Shown in pieces: positions 57,801-64,000 of a DNA stretch of 64,000 nucleotides (its first letter is position 1; each line of letters opens with the position of its first letter). Position numbers and translations under genes: made by a program. The stretch comes from Microvirga flocculans ATCC BAA-817 (GTDB lineage Bacteria > Pseudomonadota > Alphaproteobacteria > Rhizobiales > Beijerinckiaceae): positions 62,001 through 126,000 of the forward strand of contig NZ_JAEA01000003.1 in NCBI RefSeq assembly GCF_000518665.1, written 5' to 3'. Below the pieces are notes generated by a model. It did no database searches, was not told where the DNA came from, and saw only the letters and a list, made by a program, of their open reading frames with translations.

Positions 57801-58306
57801 GCAGCCTCAACCGCGAGGGCCGCGAGCGGCTGCTGGCCGCCTTCGACGTGGTGAACGACCATTTCAAGCGCCTCTTCACCACCCTCTTCGGCGGCGGCAC
57901 GGCGGAGCTGACCCTGGTCGATTCGGACGATCCGCTGGAGGCGGGCCTCGAAATCCTCGCCCGCCCGCCGGGCAAGAAGCCCCAGAGCATGACCCTGCTC
58001 TCCGGCGGCGAGCAGGCGCTCACCGCCACCGCCCTGATCTTCGCCGTGTTCCTCACGAATCCCTCGCCGATCTGCGTGCTGGACGAGGTGGACGCGCCGC
58101 TCGACGACGCCAACGTGGAGCGTTACTGCGATCTTCTGGAGGAGATGGCGCGCCAGACCGAGACCCGGTTCGTGGTCATCACCCACAACCCCATCACCAT
58201 GGCGCGGATGGACCGGCTCTTCGGCGTCACCATGGCCGAGCGGGGCGTGTCGCAGCTGGTCTCCGTCGACCTGCAGAGCGCCGAGCGCATTCTTGAGGTG
58301 GCCTAA
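54848..58306 (+). CDS. smc: Chromosome segregation protein SMC
   Basis: A 1152-residue condensin ATPase. Walker A GPNGCGKSN is at 31-39. Long coiled coils (about 170-500 and 625-990) flank a hinge near 505-620 (DLWPPALDQITVEKGYETALGAALG start). The C-terminal head has the signature LLSGGEQALTATALIF and Walker B ICVLDEVDAPLDDANV. The protein forms a V-shaped dimer that compacts and segregates DNA with ScpA and ScpB (not in the window). The length and all motifs are intact. It ends 207 bp before the F0 operon. Confidence 0.97.
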   Translation: MKLTRLRIAGFKTFVEPTDFLIEPGLTGVVGPNGCGKSNLVEALRWVMGENSHKNMRATGMDDVIFSGSGNRPARNWAEVMLTIDNAERTAPAAFNDTDLLEISRKIEREEGSTYRVNGKEVRARDVQILFADAATGSRSPALVRQGQISEIISAKPQSRRRILEDAAGIAGLHARRHEAELRLKAAEDNLVRAEDVIRELESQIESLKRQGRQASRYKNLSAEIRRLEALMYAISFAEAREQAAAAERQVADDLKAVADATEEQTRAATAQAVAAHAIPALRQEEAAAAAALQRLTHARNELESEERRSKDRVTELERHIGDLNRDIAREAAQRTDAEATIERLQSEAAEIAQTSDGADDARTEAEERLHTAEAELAEAEAALSALQAQTSDLNARRAALERAVREEMERAARFRSEKERLEREIAALSASPEDGPSLDDLREDAAIAEETAQSAEEAVIEAREALAAAREAENRLRQPLNETERKAQRLETEALTLAKLVTSATGDLWPPALDQITVEKGYETALGAALGDDLEASTNPSAPAHWEMTGAGEGDPALPDGVRSLADLARAPAELQRRLRQIGVVSKADGLRLRGLLKPGQRLVSQEGDLWRWDGFTTAAEAPSPAARRLAEKNRLGDLEREAAEAREEAEHLRHEAEAALDAVRRAASHEMQAIEAARQARQALDSARTRLAAAERKDAELGQRRSALQEGLTRLSESEAEALERVQDAESALQDLAPAPDLESRLLEERTRVAERRAAASEARAAVQALLHESELRRRRQDALAADIRLWTERAARAAKAFEDLGERLERAQDEHQRLLEAPDTYLQRRRALIAEVEEAEAKRKEAADRLADAETSLAESDRVARAALEALAAAREARAGSQARHEAAVARLAEITRTIAENLETTPAGLIVLAGLKEATELPSHTEIESKLHSLKSDRERLGAVNLRADEELTELETKYNGIATERDDLVEAIKRLRQAIGSLNREGRERLLAAFDVVNDHFKRLFTTLFGGGTAELTLVDSDDPLEAGLEILARPPGKKPQSMTLLSGGEQALTATALIFAVFLTNPSPICVLDEVDAPLDDANVERYCDLLEEMARQTETRFVVITHNPITMARMDRLFGVTMAERGVSQLVSVDLQSAERILEVA

Positions 58307-58421
58307 GGCTTTCAGCCCCGCCACGCTTCGGCCCCAAAAACATGTGCGCTTTCCCCCTCCGCATGCCTGGAAACGGCTTTTCTAATTCTATTTCAAAGAC
58401 TTATATCTTTTCAGACGGTCC

Positions 58422-58450
58422 TTGACAGGGGGGACCCCCGCTCATATGTT
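58422..58450 (+). promoter_or_regulatory. Sigma-70 promoter of the F0 operon
   Basis: TTGACA (58422-58427), 17-bp spacer, TATGTT (58445-58450), 64 bp before the atpI start. It is the cleanest promoter in the window. The spacer has GGGGGACCCCC symmetry. Confidence 0.7.
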
Positions 58451-58513
58451 GCGCCCGGCTTTCGGGGCCAGGCTTCCAAGCACTTTTCCCGCAACGCTTT
58501 TCAGGAGATCGCA

Positions 58514-58885
58514 ATGGCGGACCCTCACGAGCGGAACGGCGAGAATGAGCGGAAACCGGACAGCACCGATGACGCCAACCTATCGGCGAGGCTGAAATCT
58601 CTCGATGCACGGATCTCTCAAGCATCCGCGCAACGGGCAGAAGCAGAGCCCCGTCCCCGCTCTAAGACCGACTCCAGTGCAATCGGCCAGGCGTTTCGCT
58701 ATTCGGCCGAATTCGTTTCAGGGGTCATCGCCGGCGGGATCGTAGGATGGCTCGTCGATCGCCTGTTCGGCATCTCTCCTTGGGGACTCATAATTTGTCT
58801 CATCCTCGGCTTCTGCGCCGGCATGCTCAACCTTCTGAGAGCGTCCGGCACGATCAAGCCGGCCCGGTATGACGACAAAAAGTGA
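58514..58885 (+). CDS. atpI: ATP synthase protein I
   Basis: A 123-residue assembly factor for the c-ring. The N-terminal 55 residues are charged and hydrophilic. Two membrane helices follow (YSAEFVSGVIAGGIVGWLVDRLFG, then WGLIICLILGFCAGMLNLL), with RASGTIKPARYDDKK at the end, the standard alphaproteobacterial AtpI form. It is the first gene of the F0 operon with the sigma-70 promoter upstream. Confidence 0.9.
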   Translation: MADPHERNGENERKPDSTDDANLSARLKSLDARISQASAQRAEAEPRPRSKTDSSAIGQAFRYSAEFVSGVIAGGIVGWLVDRLFGISPWGLIICLILGFCAGMLNLLRASGTIKPARYDDKK

Positions 58886-58942
58886 CGCCTGACCTTTGAA
58901 GAGCAGACAGGCAGCGAACAACAGCGAGTTTGAGAGCGGATC

Positions 58943-59671
58943 ATGGCGAGCCCGATCGAGCAATTCCAGGTCAAGCCCATTATTCCGATCATCAATTTCA
59001 CCAATTCGTCGCTGTTCATGATCGGCGCCGCGGGCCTCATCGTCGGCGGCCTGCTCTACGCCACGCGCAAGCGCGCGCTGGTGCCGGGCCGCGCCCAGTC
59101 GGTCGCTGAAATCCTGCACGATTTCGTGGCCACCACGCTCACGGATACGACCGGCCGCGAGGGAATGAAGTTCTTCCCCTTCGTGTTCTCGCTCTTCATG
59201 TTCGTGCTCACAGCCAACCTGCTCGGCATGATCCCCGGCTTCTTCACCGTCACCAGCCAGATCGTCGTGACCTTCGCGCTCGCGTTCCTGGTGATCGGCA
59301 CCGTCATCATTTACGGCTTCGTGGCGCACGGCCTGCACTTCCTGCACCTGTTCACGCCGTCGGGCGTGCCGGGCTGGCTCCTGCCCTTCATCACCGTCAT
59401 CGAGATCATCTCCTTCCTGTCCCGCCCGATCTCGCTGTCCTTGCGTCTTTTCGCCAACATGCTCGCGGGCCACATCGCCCTGAAGGTGTTCGGCGGCTTC
59501 GTCGTTTCCCTCGGCACCGCCGGGATCGGCATCGCGCTCCTTTCCCCTCTTCCGCTTCTCATGGCGGTTGGTCTTACGGCGCTCGAGTTCCTCGTCGCCG
59601 CGTTGCAGGCCTACGTCTTCACGGTGTTGACCTGCATCTACCTCAACGACGCCCTGCATCCGGGACACTAA
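58943..59671 (+). CDS. atpB: ATP synthase F0 subunit a
   Basis: A 242-residue proton-half-channel subunit with five or six membrane helices. The essential Arg is R168 in [17 protein letters not shown] at about 161-177, which faces the Glu of the c-ring. Other family segments are [19 protein letters not shown] and [29 protein letters not shown] at the C-terminus. It lies 57 nt after atpI and before atpE, the usual order. Confidence 0.97.
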   Translation: MASPIEQFQVKPIIPIINFTNSSLFMIGAAGLIVGGLLYATRKRALVPGRAQSVAEILHDFVATTLTDTTGREGMKFFPFVFSLFMFVLTANLLGMIPGFFTVTSQIVVTFALAFLVIGTVIIYGFVAHGLHFLHLFTPSGVPGWLLPFITVIEIISFLSRPISLSLRLFANMLAGHIALKVFGGFVVSLGTAGIGIALLSPLPLLMAVGLTALEFLVAALQAYVFTVLTCIYLNDALHPGH

Positions 59672-59720
59672 GGCTCGGCGTCGTCCTTTCTCTCTCCCGA
59701 TCATCACCTAGGAGATCACG

Positions 59721-59945
59721 ATGGATCCTATCGCTTTCAAGTACCTCGGCGCGGGCCTGGCCTGCTTCGGCATGGGCCTCGCCGCTCTCGGCGTCGGCAA
59801 CATCTTCGGCAACTTCCTCTCGGGCGCCCTGCGCAACCCGTCGGCTGCCGACGGCCAGTTCGCTCGCGCGTTCATCGGTGCGGCGCTCGCGGAAGGTCTC
59901 GGCATCTTCTGCCTCGTCGTCGCCCTTCTCCTGCTGTTCACCTAA
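59721..59945 (+). CDS. atpE: ATP synthase F0 subunit c
   Basis: A 74-residue hairpin protein that forms the rotor ring. Two membrane helices are joined by the polar RNPSA loop at 38-42, and the proton-binding Glu is E58 in GAALAEGLG. The N-terminus is [21 protein letters not shown]. The 74-75-residue length and lone Glu are typical of Rhizobiales. It lies 49 nt after atpB, with AGGAG ahead of the ATG. Confidence 0.97.
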   Translation: MDPIAFKYLGAGLACFGMGLAALGVGNIFGNFLSGALRNPSAADGQFARAFIGAALAEGLGIFCLVVALLLLFT

Positions 59946-60049
59946 TCCACGTCATTCGGTGATCGGGAGAGCAAGGCGCATGCCGCGCCTTGCTTGAGAC
60001 AGTGACGGCGGCCCGACCGCCGTCATTTACACATTCCAGGACCATATCC

Positions 60050-60601
60050 ATGGCTCAGGCTCAGACCACCCAGGCTGGTACGGAAGCGCACGGCGGCGCC
60101 CACGCTGCGGATGCCACCTTTCCGCCCTTCGCGACGGAAACCTTCGCCGGCCAGATCATCTGGCTCGCGATCACCTTCGTGGTGCTCTACACCCTTCTTT
60201 CCAAGCTCGTCCTGCCGCGTCTTTCCGGCATCATCGAGAACCGCCGCGCCCTGATCGCGAAGGATCTCGACGAGGCCGCCGCCATGAAGACCCGCGCGGA
60301 AGAAGCGGGCTCGGCTTATGAAAAGGCACTGGCCGAAGCCAAGGGCCGTGCGCAGGCTCTCGCTCAGGAGACCCGCGCCAAGCTCGCCGCCGAGAGCGAC
60401 GCCAAGCGCAAGGCGCTCGAAGCCGACCTCAACAAGCGTCTCGCCGAAGCCGAGGCCACCATCGCGGCCAAGAAGACCGAGGCCATGGGCCATGTCCGCG
60501 GCATCGCCGCCGAGACGGCGACGGCCATCGTCGAACGGCTGACCGGCAAGGCCCCTGCCCCGCAGGTGGTCGAAGCCGCCCTCGATCAGACCAAGGCGTA
60601 A
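60050..60601 (+). CDS. atpG: ATP synthase F0 subunit b'
   Basis: A 183-residue peripheral-stalk subunit, one of the two unequal b chains in photosynthetic and related alphaproteobacteria. It has an Ala/Gly-rich head, one membrane helix (FAGQIIWLAITFVVLYTLLSKLVLPRL, about 40-65), then a long coiled coil rich in Ala/Lys/Glu. It forms the stator with subunit b. The ATG of MAQAQTTQAG is chosen; an upstream frame adds non-family residues. The symbol atpG is used in Rhizobiales for b' and is not the gamma subunit. Confidence 0.93.
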   Translation: MAQAQTTQAGTEAHGGAHAADATFPPFATETFAGQIIWLAITFVVLYTLLSKLVLPRLSGIIENRRALIAKDLDEAAAMKTRAEEAGSAYEKALAEAKGRAQALAQETRAKLAAESDAKRKALEADLNKRLAEAEATIAAKKTEAMGHVRGIAAETATAIVERLTGKAPAPQVVEAALDQTKA

Positions 60602-60611
60602 GGAGAGCCCC

Positions 60612-61097
60612 ATGCTGGCCAATCCAACCTTCTGGGTCGCCGTCGCCCTTGCCATCTTCATCGGCGTTCTCGTCTATTACGGGGTGCCCGGCAACGTCGC
60701 GAAGCAGCTCGACAGCCGCGGGAAGCGCATCGCCGACGAACTCGCCGAGGCCAAGCGCCTGCGCGAGGACGCCGAGAAGCTCCTCAAGGAATACGAGGCG
60801 AAGCGCGCCGCCGCCGAGCGTGAAGCCGCCGACATCGTCTCCACCGCCCGCGAGGAGGCCGAGCGCCTCGCCCGCGAAGCGCAGGAGAAGATGGCCGACT
60901 TCGTGAAGCGCCGCACCGCCTCCGCCGAGGCGAAGATCGCCCAGGCCGAGGCTCAGGCTTCCGCAGAGGTCCGCGCCGCCGCCGTCGACGTCGCGATCAA
61001 GGCCTCCGAGCGCGTTCTGCGCGAGCAGATCACCGGCCCGACCGCCGCCTCGCTCGTCAGCGCCAGCCTCAGCGACGTGCGCAAGAATCTTCAGTAA
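60612..61097 (+). CDS. atpF: ATP synthase F0 subunit b
   Basis: A 161-residue stator subunit. A membrane helix (FWVAVALAIFIGVLVYYGV, about 6-24) is followed by an amphipathic coiled coil that binds delta and alpha. It begins 10 nt after b'. F1 genes (atpH, A, G, D, C) are not in the window, in keeping with the split F0/F1 operons of Rhizobiales. A strong terminator follows. Confidence 0.95.
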   Translation: MLANPTFWVAVALAIFIGVLVYYGVPGNVAKQLDSRGKRIADELAEAKRLREDAEKLLKEYEAKRAAAEREAADIVSTAREEAERLAREAQEKMADFVKRRTASAEAKIAQAEAQASAEVRAAAVDVAIKASERVLREQITGPTAASLVSASLSDVRKNLQ

Positions 61098-61121
61098 GCT
61101 TCCTGACGTCGACAACGATTC

Positions 61122-61149
61122 AAAGGCCGCCCTCCGAGGCGGCCTTTTT
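61122..61149 (+). terminator. Rho-independent terminator after the F0 operon
   Basis: AAAGGCCGCC-CTCCGA-GGCGGCC followed by TTTTT: a strong GC stem with U-run 24 nt after atpF. It reads just into the start region of the HAD gene, whose ATG is 14 nt later. Confidence 0.9.
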
Positions 61150-61162
61150 GCTGGAGAACGCC

Positions 61163-61813
61163 ATGCTCTTGATCTTCGATTGCGACGGTGTCCTGGTGGA
61201 TTCCGAGGCGCTCGCCTGCCAGGTCGATGCGGACCTTCTGACCGGACTGGGATTTCCCTATACCGTTGACGCGATCAAGCGCCAGTTCGTCGGGGTGAGC
61301 TTCAAGGACATGGTGGCGCAAATCGAGGCCGAGCACCGCCGCGCCCTTCCTGCGGATTTCGGCGAGCGAATGGACAAGGTTCTGTTCGCCCGCTTCGAGG
61401 CGGAGTTGCAGCCCATCGAGGACGTGCGAGCGGCCATTCTGGCCCTCCCCCATTCCCGCTGCGTCGCATCCTCCTCCACGCCCGCCCGAATCGCGTTGTC
61501 GCTGCGCGTCACCGGCCTCGACGACCTGTTCGAGCACGTCTTCAGCGCGACGCAGGTCGCACGCGGGAAACCCGCTCCCGATCTGTTTCTCCATGCGGCG
61601 AGCCGCATGGGCCGGCCAAGCGATGAATGCATCGTGATCGAGGATTCGCCTGCAGGCGTGCAGGGAGCGATTGCCGCCGGAATGCGCGTGATCGGCTTCA
61701 CGGGCGGCGGGCATTGCGGCCCCGACCATGCGGAGAAGCTCCGGCAGGCGGGAGCGTCCACGATCATCGGGCGGATGGCGGATTTACCGCACGTCGTGAA
61801 GAGCATCGGTTGA
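61163..61813 (+). CDS. HAD-family phosphatase, beta-phosphoglucomutase-like
   Basis: A 216-residue HAD hydrolase of subfamily IA. Motif I is IFDCDGVLVDSEA at about residues 4-16 (D6 nucleophile, D8 acid/base), motif II is the ASSSTP stretch near 99-104, motif III is K in ARGKPAPDLF near 134, and motif IV is VIEDSPAGVQGA near 157-168. A C1-type cap lies between 15 and 85. The group removes phosphate from small metabolites (for example 2-phosphoglycolate or sugar phosphates). ATG 61163 has GGAGAA upstream; the longer TTG reading overlaps the terminator. Confidence 0.9.
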   Translation: MLLIFDCDGVLVDSEALACQVDADLLTGLGFPYTVDAIKRQFVGVSFKDMVAQIEAEHRRALPADFGERMDKVLFARFEAELQPIEDVRAAILALPHSRCVASSSTPARIALSLRVTGLDDLFEHVFSATQVARGKPAPDLFLHAASRMGRPSDECIVIEDSPAGVQGAIAAGMRVIGFTGGGHCGPDHAEKLRQAGASTIIGRMADLPHVVKSIG

Positions 61814-61831
61814 GCGGCGCCGCCTGTCGGG

Positions 61832-62251
61832 TCAGCTCAGATCGAGCGACATGCCCAAGCCCCGCGTCGGCCTGAAGCCGAACCGCTCATAGAGGCTCTG
61901 CGCCCGCCGCACGGCGATCAGGCTGATATAGGCGCTGTCCGGCGCGTGCGCCTTCAGATGCTCCACAAGCGCGCGCATGATGCACTGACCCAAGCCCTTG
62001 CCCTGGTGCCTTGGATCGACCGCCATATCCACGATCTGGAAGAAGCACCCACCGTCGCCGATGATGCGCCCCATGCCGACGACCTCTTTCTGGTGCGCCA
62101 CGAGAACGCCGAACCACGTATTCGGCAATCCCGCCGCAGCCGCTTCCTGCGTGCGCCCGCCCAATCCGGCGGCGACGCGCAGACGAACATAATCGTCGAC
62201 GCTCGGAATGCCTGCGGCAAGCTCATAACCAAGTGGCGCCATGATGGTCAT
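61832..62251 (-). CDS. GNAT-family N-acetyltransferase
   Basis: A 139-residue acetyl-CoA-dependent transferase. The acetyl-CoA site motif is DMAVDPRHQGKGLGQCIMRALVEHL near 78-102 (Q/RxxGxG/A type), with YISLIAVRRAQSLYERFGFRPT, the usual motif B, at the end. It acetylates a small amine or peptide; the target is unknown. The ATG at 62251 lies inside a perfect 14-bp palindrome, with a TATAAA box eight bases ahead, so the mRNA may be leaderless. Confidence 0.88.
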   Translation of the reverse strand: MTIMAPLGYELAAGIPSVDDYVRLRVAAGLGGRTQEAAAAGLPNTWFGVLVAHQKEVVGMGRIIGDGGCFFQIVDMAVDPRHQGKGLGQCIMRALVEHLKAHAPDSAYISLIAVRRAQSLYERFGFRPTRGLGMSLDLS

Positions 62252-62261
62252 GGCGCCACTT
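62231..62261. promoter_or_regulatory. Perfect palindrome across the GNAT start codon
   Basis: 14-bp arms (AAGTGGCGCCATGA and complement) with a 3-nt loop, symmetric about 62246. It includes the ATG and a second in-frame ATG. It may be an operator or an RNA hairpin that hides the start. Confidence 0.65.
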
Positions 62262-62265
62262 TATA
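62260..62265 (-). promoter_or_regulatory. Candidate -10 box of the GNAT gene
   Basis: TATAAA (minus strand) ends eight bases before the ATG, so transcription would begin within about two bases of the start codon. A weak -35 (GCTTGA) lies 16 bp upstream. Confidence 0.45.
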
Positions 62266-62304
62266 TCAGTCGAGTTCCAGCTCAAGCCGTGAGAAGTGCG
62301 AGCC

Positions 62305-63876
62305 CTACTCTGCAGCCTCGGCCACCGGCGACGGCGGCGTCCATTTCAGGATCGGGTTGCGGGCGGCGCGGGTTTCGTCCAGGCGGCGGCGCGGGGCATG
62401 ATGTGGGGCGCCGGTGAAGCGCTCCTTGTCGTTGCCCGTCTTCGCGGCCATGGCGAGATCGCGCAGAGTCGCGATGAAGAGGTCGAGCGACGCCTTCGAT
62501 TCGGATTCCGTCGGCTCGATCAGCATCGCACCGTGCACCACCAGCGGGAAGTACATGGTCATCGGGTGATAGCCCTCGTCGATCATGGCCTTCGCGATAT
62601 CGAGCGTGGTCACGCCCGTATCCTTCAGCCACGCATCGTCGAACAGCACCTCGTGCATGCACGGCTTGTTGCCGAAGGGCAGCGACATGAGGTCGGACAG
62701 GCCCGCGCGGATATAGTTGGCGTTGAGCACGGCGTCTTCCGAGGCCTGCTTCATGCCGTCCGAGCCATGCGAGAGCATGTAGGAGAGCGCGCGCACATAC
62801 ATGCCCATCTGGCCGTGGAACGCTGTCATGCGGCCGAAAGGCTTCTCGTCCGTGTCGGAGGCCTGCTCCACCAGCTCGAACCCGTTCTTGCCCGCGCGCA
62901 CGAACGGCACGGGCGCGAAGGGCGCGAGGCGCTCGGAGAGCACCACGGGGCCGGAGCCCGGGCCGCCGCCGCCATGCGGCGTCGAGAAGGTCTTGTGCAG
63001 GTTGATGTGCATGGCGTCGACGCCGAGATCGCCCGGCTTCGCCTTGCCCACGATGGCGTTGAAGTTCGCGCCGTCGCAATAGAAGTAAGCGCCCACATCG
63101 TGGATCGCCTTGGCGATCTCCACCACCTGCGGCTCGAAGAGACCGCAGGTATTGGGATTCGTGAGCATGATCGCGGCGACATCGGGGCCGAGAAGCTTCT
63201 TCACGTCCTCCACATGCACGGAGCCGTCGTCACGGGCCGGAACCGGCTTCACCACGAAGCCGATCAGCGCCGCGGTCGCAGGATTCGTGCCATGCGCGGA
63301 ATCGGGCACGAGCACCACGTTGCGCGTCTTGCCCTCGCCTTTCGCCTCGATGGCGGCCTTGATCGCCATCATGCCGCAGAGCTCGCCATGCGCGCCGGCC
63401 TTCGGCGAGAGCGCCACGGCCTTCATGTTGGTGAGCGTCATCAGATAGCGCCCGAGCTCGCTCATGAGTTCCAGTGCGCCCTGCACGGTCGAGACCGGCT
63501 GGAGCGGATGCACGTCCGAGAAACCCGGCAGACGCGCCATGCGCTCATTCAGACGCGCATTGTGCTTCATGGTGCAGGAGCCGAGGGGGAAGAGGCCCGT
63601 ATCGATGCCGTAGTTCATCTGAGACAGGCGCACATAATGGCGCATGGTCTCGGGCTCGGAGAGACCCGGCAGGCCGATGGCCTCCTTGCGCTCCAGCCCG
63701 CCGAGGCGCGGCGTGAAGGCTTCCGGCTCGTCGATGTCGACGCCCGTCGTGTCATGACGGCCGATCTCGAAGAGCAGAGGCTCGATCTGCGCCAGCGCCT
63801 TGTTGCCGGTGAAGGTCGGATGCGCCTGGGTGCCGGCTTCTCCGGCGGCGGTGGGACGTCCCTGACGGTTCAACAT
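62305..63876 (-). CDS. gcvPB: Glycine decarboxylase (P protein) subunit 2
   Basis: A 523-residue PLP-binding subunit of the split glycine dehydrogenase, which with GcvPA decarboxylates glycine and passes the aminomethyl group to lipoyl-GcvH. The PLP lysine lies in INLHKTFSTPHGGGGPGSGP. Family blocks are PLGSCTMKHNARLNERMARLPGFSDVHPLQP and DGANFNAIVGKAKPGDLGVDAMH in sense. The ATG overlaps the gcvPA stop (TGATG), so the two are coupled. The last 45 residues are a poorly conserved Arg/Ala-rich tail. Confidence 0.96.
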   Translation of the reverse strand: MLNRQGRPTAAGEAGTQAHPTFTGNKALAQIEPLLFEIGRHDTTGVDIDEPEAFTPRLGGLERKEAIGLPGLSEPETMRHYVRLSQMNYGIDTGLFPLGSCTMKHNARLNERMARLPGFSDVHPLQPVSTVQGALELMSELGRYLMTLTNMKAVALSPKAGAHGELCGMMAIKAAIEAKGEGKTRNVVLVPDSAHGTNPATAALIGFVVKPVPARDDGSVHVEDVKKLLGPDVAAIMLTNPNTCGLFEPQVVEIAKAIHDVGAYFYCDGANFNAIVGKAKPGDLGVDAMHINLHKTFSTPHGGGGPGSGPVVLSERLAPFAPVPFVRAGKNGFELVEQASDTDEKPFGRMTAFHGQMGMYVRALSYMLSHGSDGMKQASEDAVLNANYIRAGLSDLMSLPFGNKPCMHEVLFDDAWLKDTGVTTLDIAKAMIDEGYHPMTMYFPLVVHGAMLIEPTESESKASLDLFIATLRDLAMAAKTGNDKERFTGAPHHAPRRRLDETRAARNPILKWTPPSPVAEAAE

Positions 63877-64000
63877 CACAGAACCTCCTTCAAGGCGGCG
63901 ACGAAGGCCGCGCGATCATCATCGGTGTTCACTTCGGTGGAGGCCACGAGAAGCAGGTTTTCCAGGTCGGCGCCGGGCAGCAGGCGCGAGACGGGCACGC
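63876..64000 (-). CDS. gcvPA: Glycine decarboxylase subunit 1, C-terminal end (runs off window)
   Basis: About 41 C-terminal codons of the upstream subunit: VPVSRLLPGADLENLLLVAS, then TEVNTDDDRAAFVAALKEVL and stop. This matches the end of GcvPA (GLLPG...LLVAxTExxxxxDxxxxxxxL). The stop overlaps the gcvPB start by one base. The remainder of the gene is outside the window. Confidence 0.88.
   Translation of the reverse strand, partial: VPVSRLLPGADLENLLLVASTEVNTDDDRAAFVAALKEVL

Overview
The window is a GC-rich alphaproteobacterial chromosome segment. Gene content and order point to the Rhizobiales, most like the Methylobacteriaceae/Microvirga neighbourhood. The main evidence is a CcrM-type methyltransferase next to rnhB, a split F0 operon (atpI-atpB-atpE-b'-b), a two-subunit glycine decarboxylase (gcvPA/gcvPB), a SAM-II riboswitch, a mutY/dciA/dsbA/smc cluster, and REP-like hairpins of a kind seen in Rhizobiales. 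Placement below the order is inference. I see no prophage, transposase, CRISPR array, rRNA or tRNA.

Layout. 1-8.4 kb: a truncated CorA-type transporter, a short-chain dehydrogenase with a long acyl-CoA dehydrogenase, tsaC/sua5, wrbA divergent from a LysR regulator, an AcuI-like reductase and an MFS carrier. 8.5-18.3 kb: two RTX proteins (a serralysin-like protease and a non-protease) that share a C-terminal module, a SleB hydrolase, an XRE regulator divergent from a small membrane protein, a GFA protein, ppdK and an L,D-transpeptidase. 18.4-29.9 kb: glyQ/DUF559/glyS interrupted by a long palindromic repeat, an S49 protease, a tRNA-methyltransferase-like gene, a polyprenyl diphosphate synthase, a SAM-II riboswitch with a short leader ORF ahead of metQ, ispE and a TPR protein. 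30.1-33.9 kb: ETF-quinone oxidoreductase, a family 4 uracil-DNA glycosylase and a zinc metallopeptidase.

34.2-38.1 kb: a 100-bp AT-rich patch precedes a five-gene, start-stop-coupled operon. It encodes a permease, an ATPase and a binding protein of the SsuABC/NMT1 class, followed by two mutually similar proteins with a ThuA/class-I-amidotransferase-like layout and no recognisable catalytic triad. This is the best candidate here for an undescribed system. 38.5-48.3 kb: a globin-coupled diguanylate cyclase with an unknown partner, moaB, a glycosyltransferase-like gene, a PA0069-type radical SAM protein, rnhB, ccrM, and an ABC importer that lacks an ATPase gene and whose permease has an odd tail. 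48.3-64 kb: two LysR units (one with a flavodoxin-fold oxidoreductase, one with an alpha/beta hydrolase), mutY/dciA/dsbA/smc, the F0 operon, a HAD phosphatase, a GNAT gene whose start lies in a perfect palindrome, and gcvPB/gcvPA.

Working together: the acyl-CoA dehydrogenase feeds electrons through ETF to ETF-QO and the quinone pool. IspE and the polyprenyl synthase make the isoprenoid precursors and side chain of that quinone. The F0 operon builds the proton channel. MutY and the uracil-DNA glycosylase perform base-excision repair. SMC, DciA and CcrM serve the chromosome cycle.
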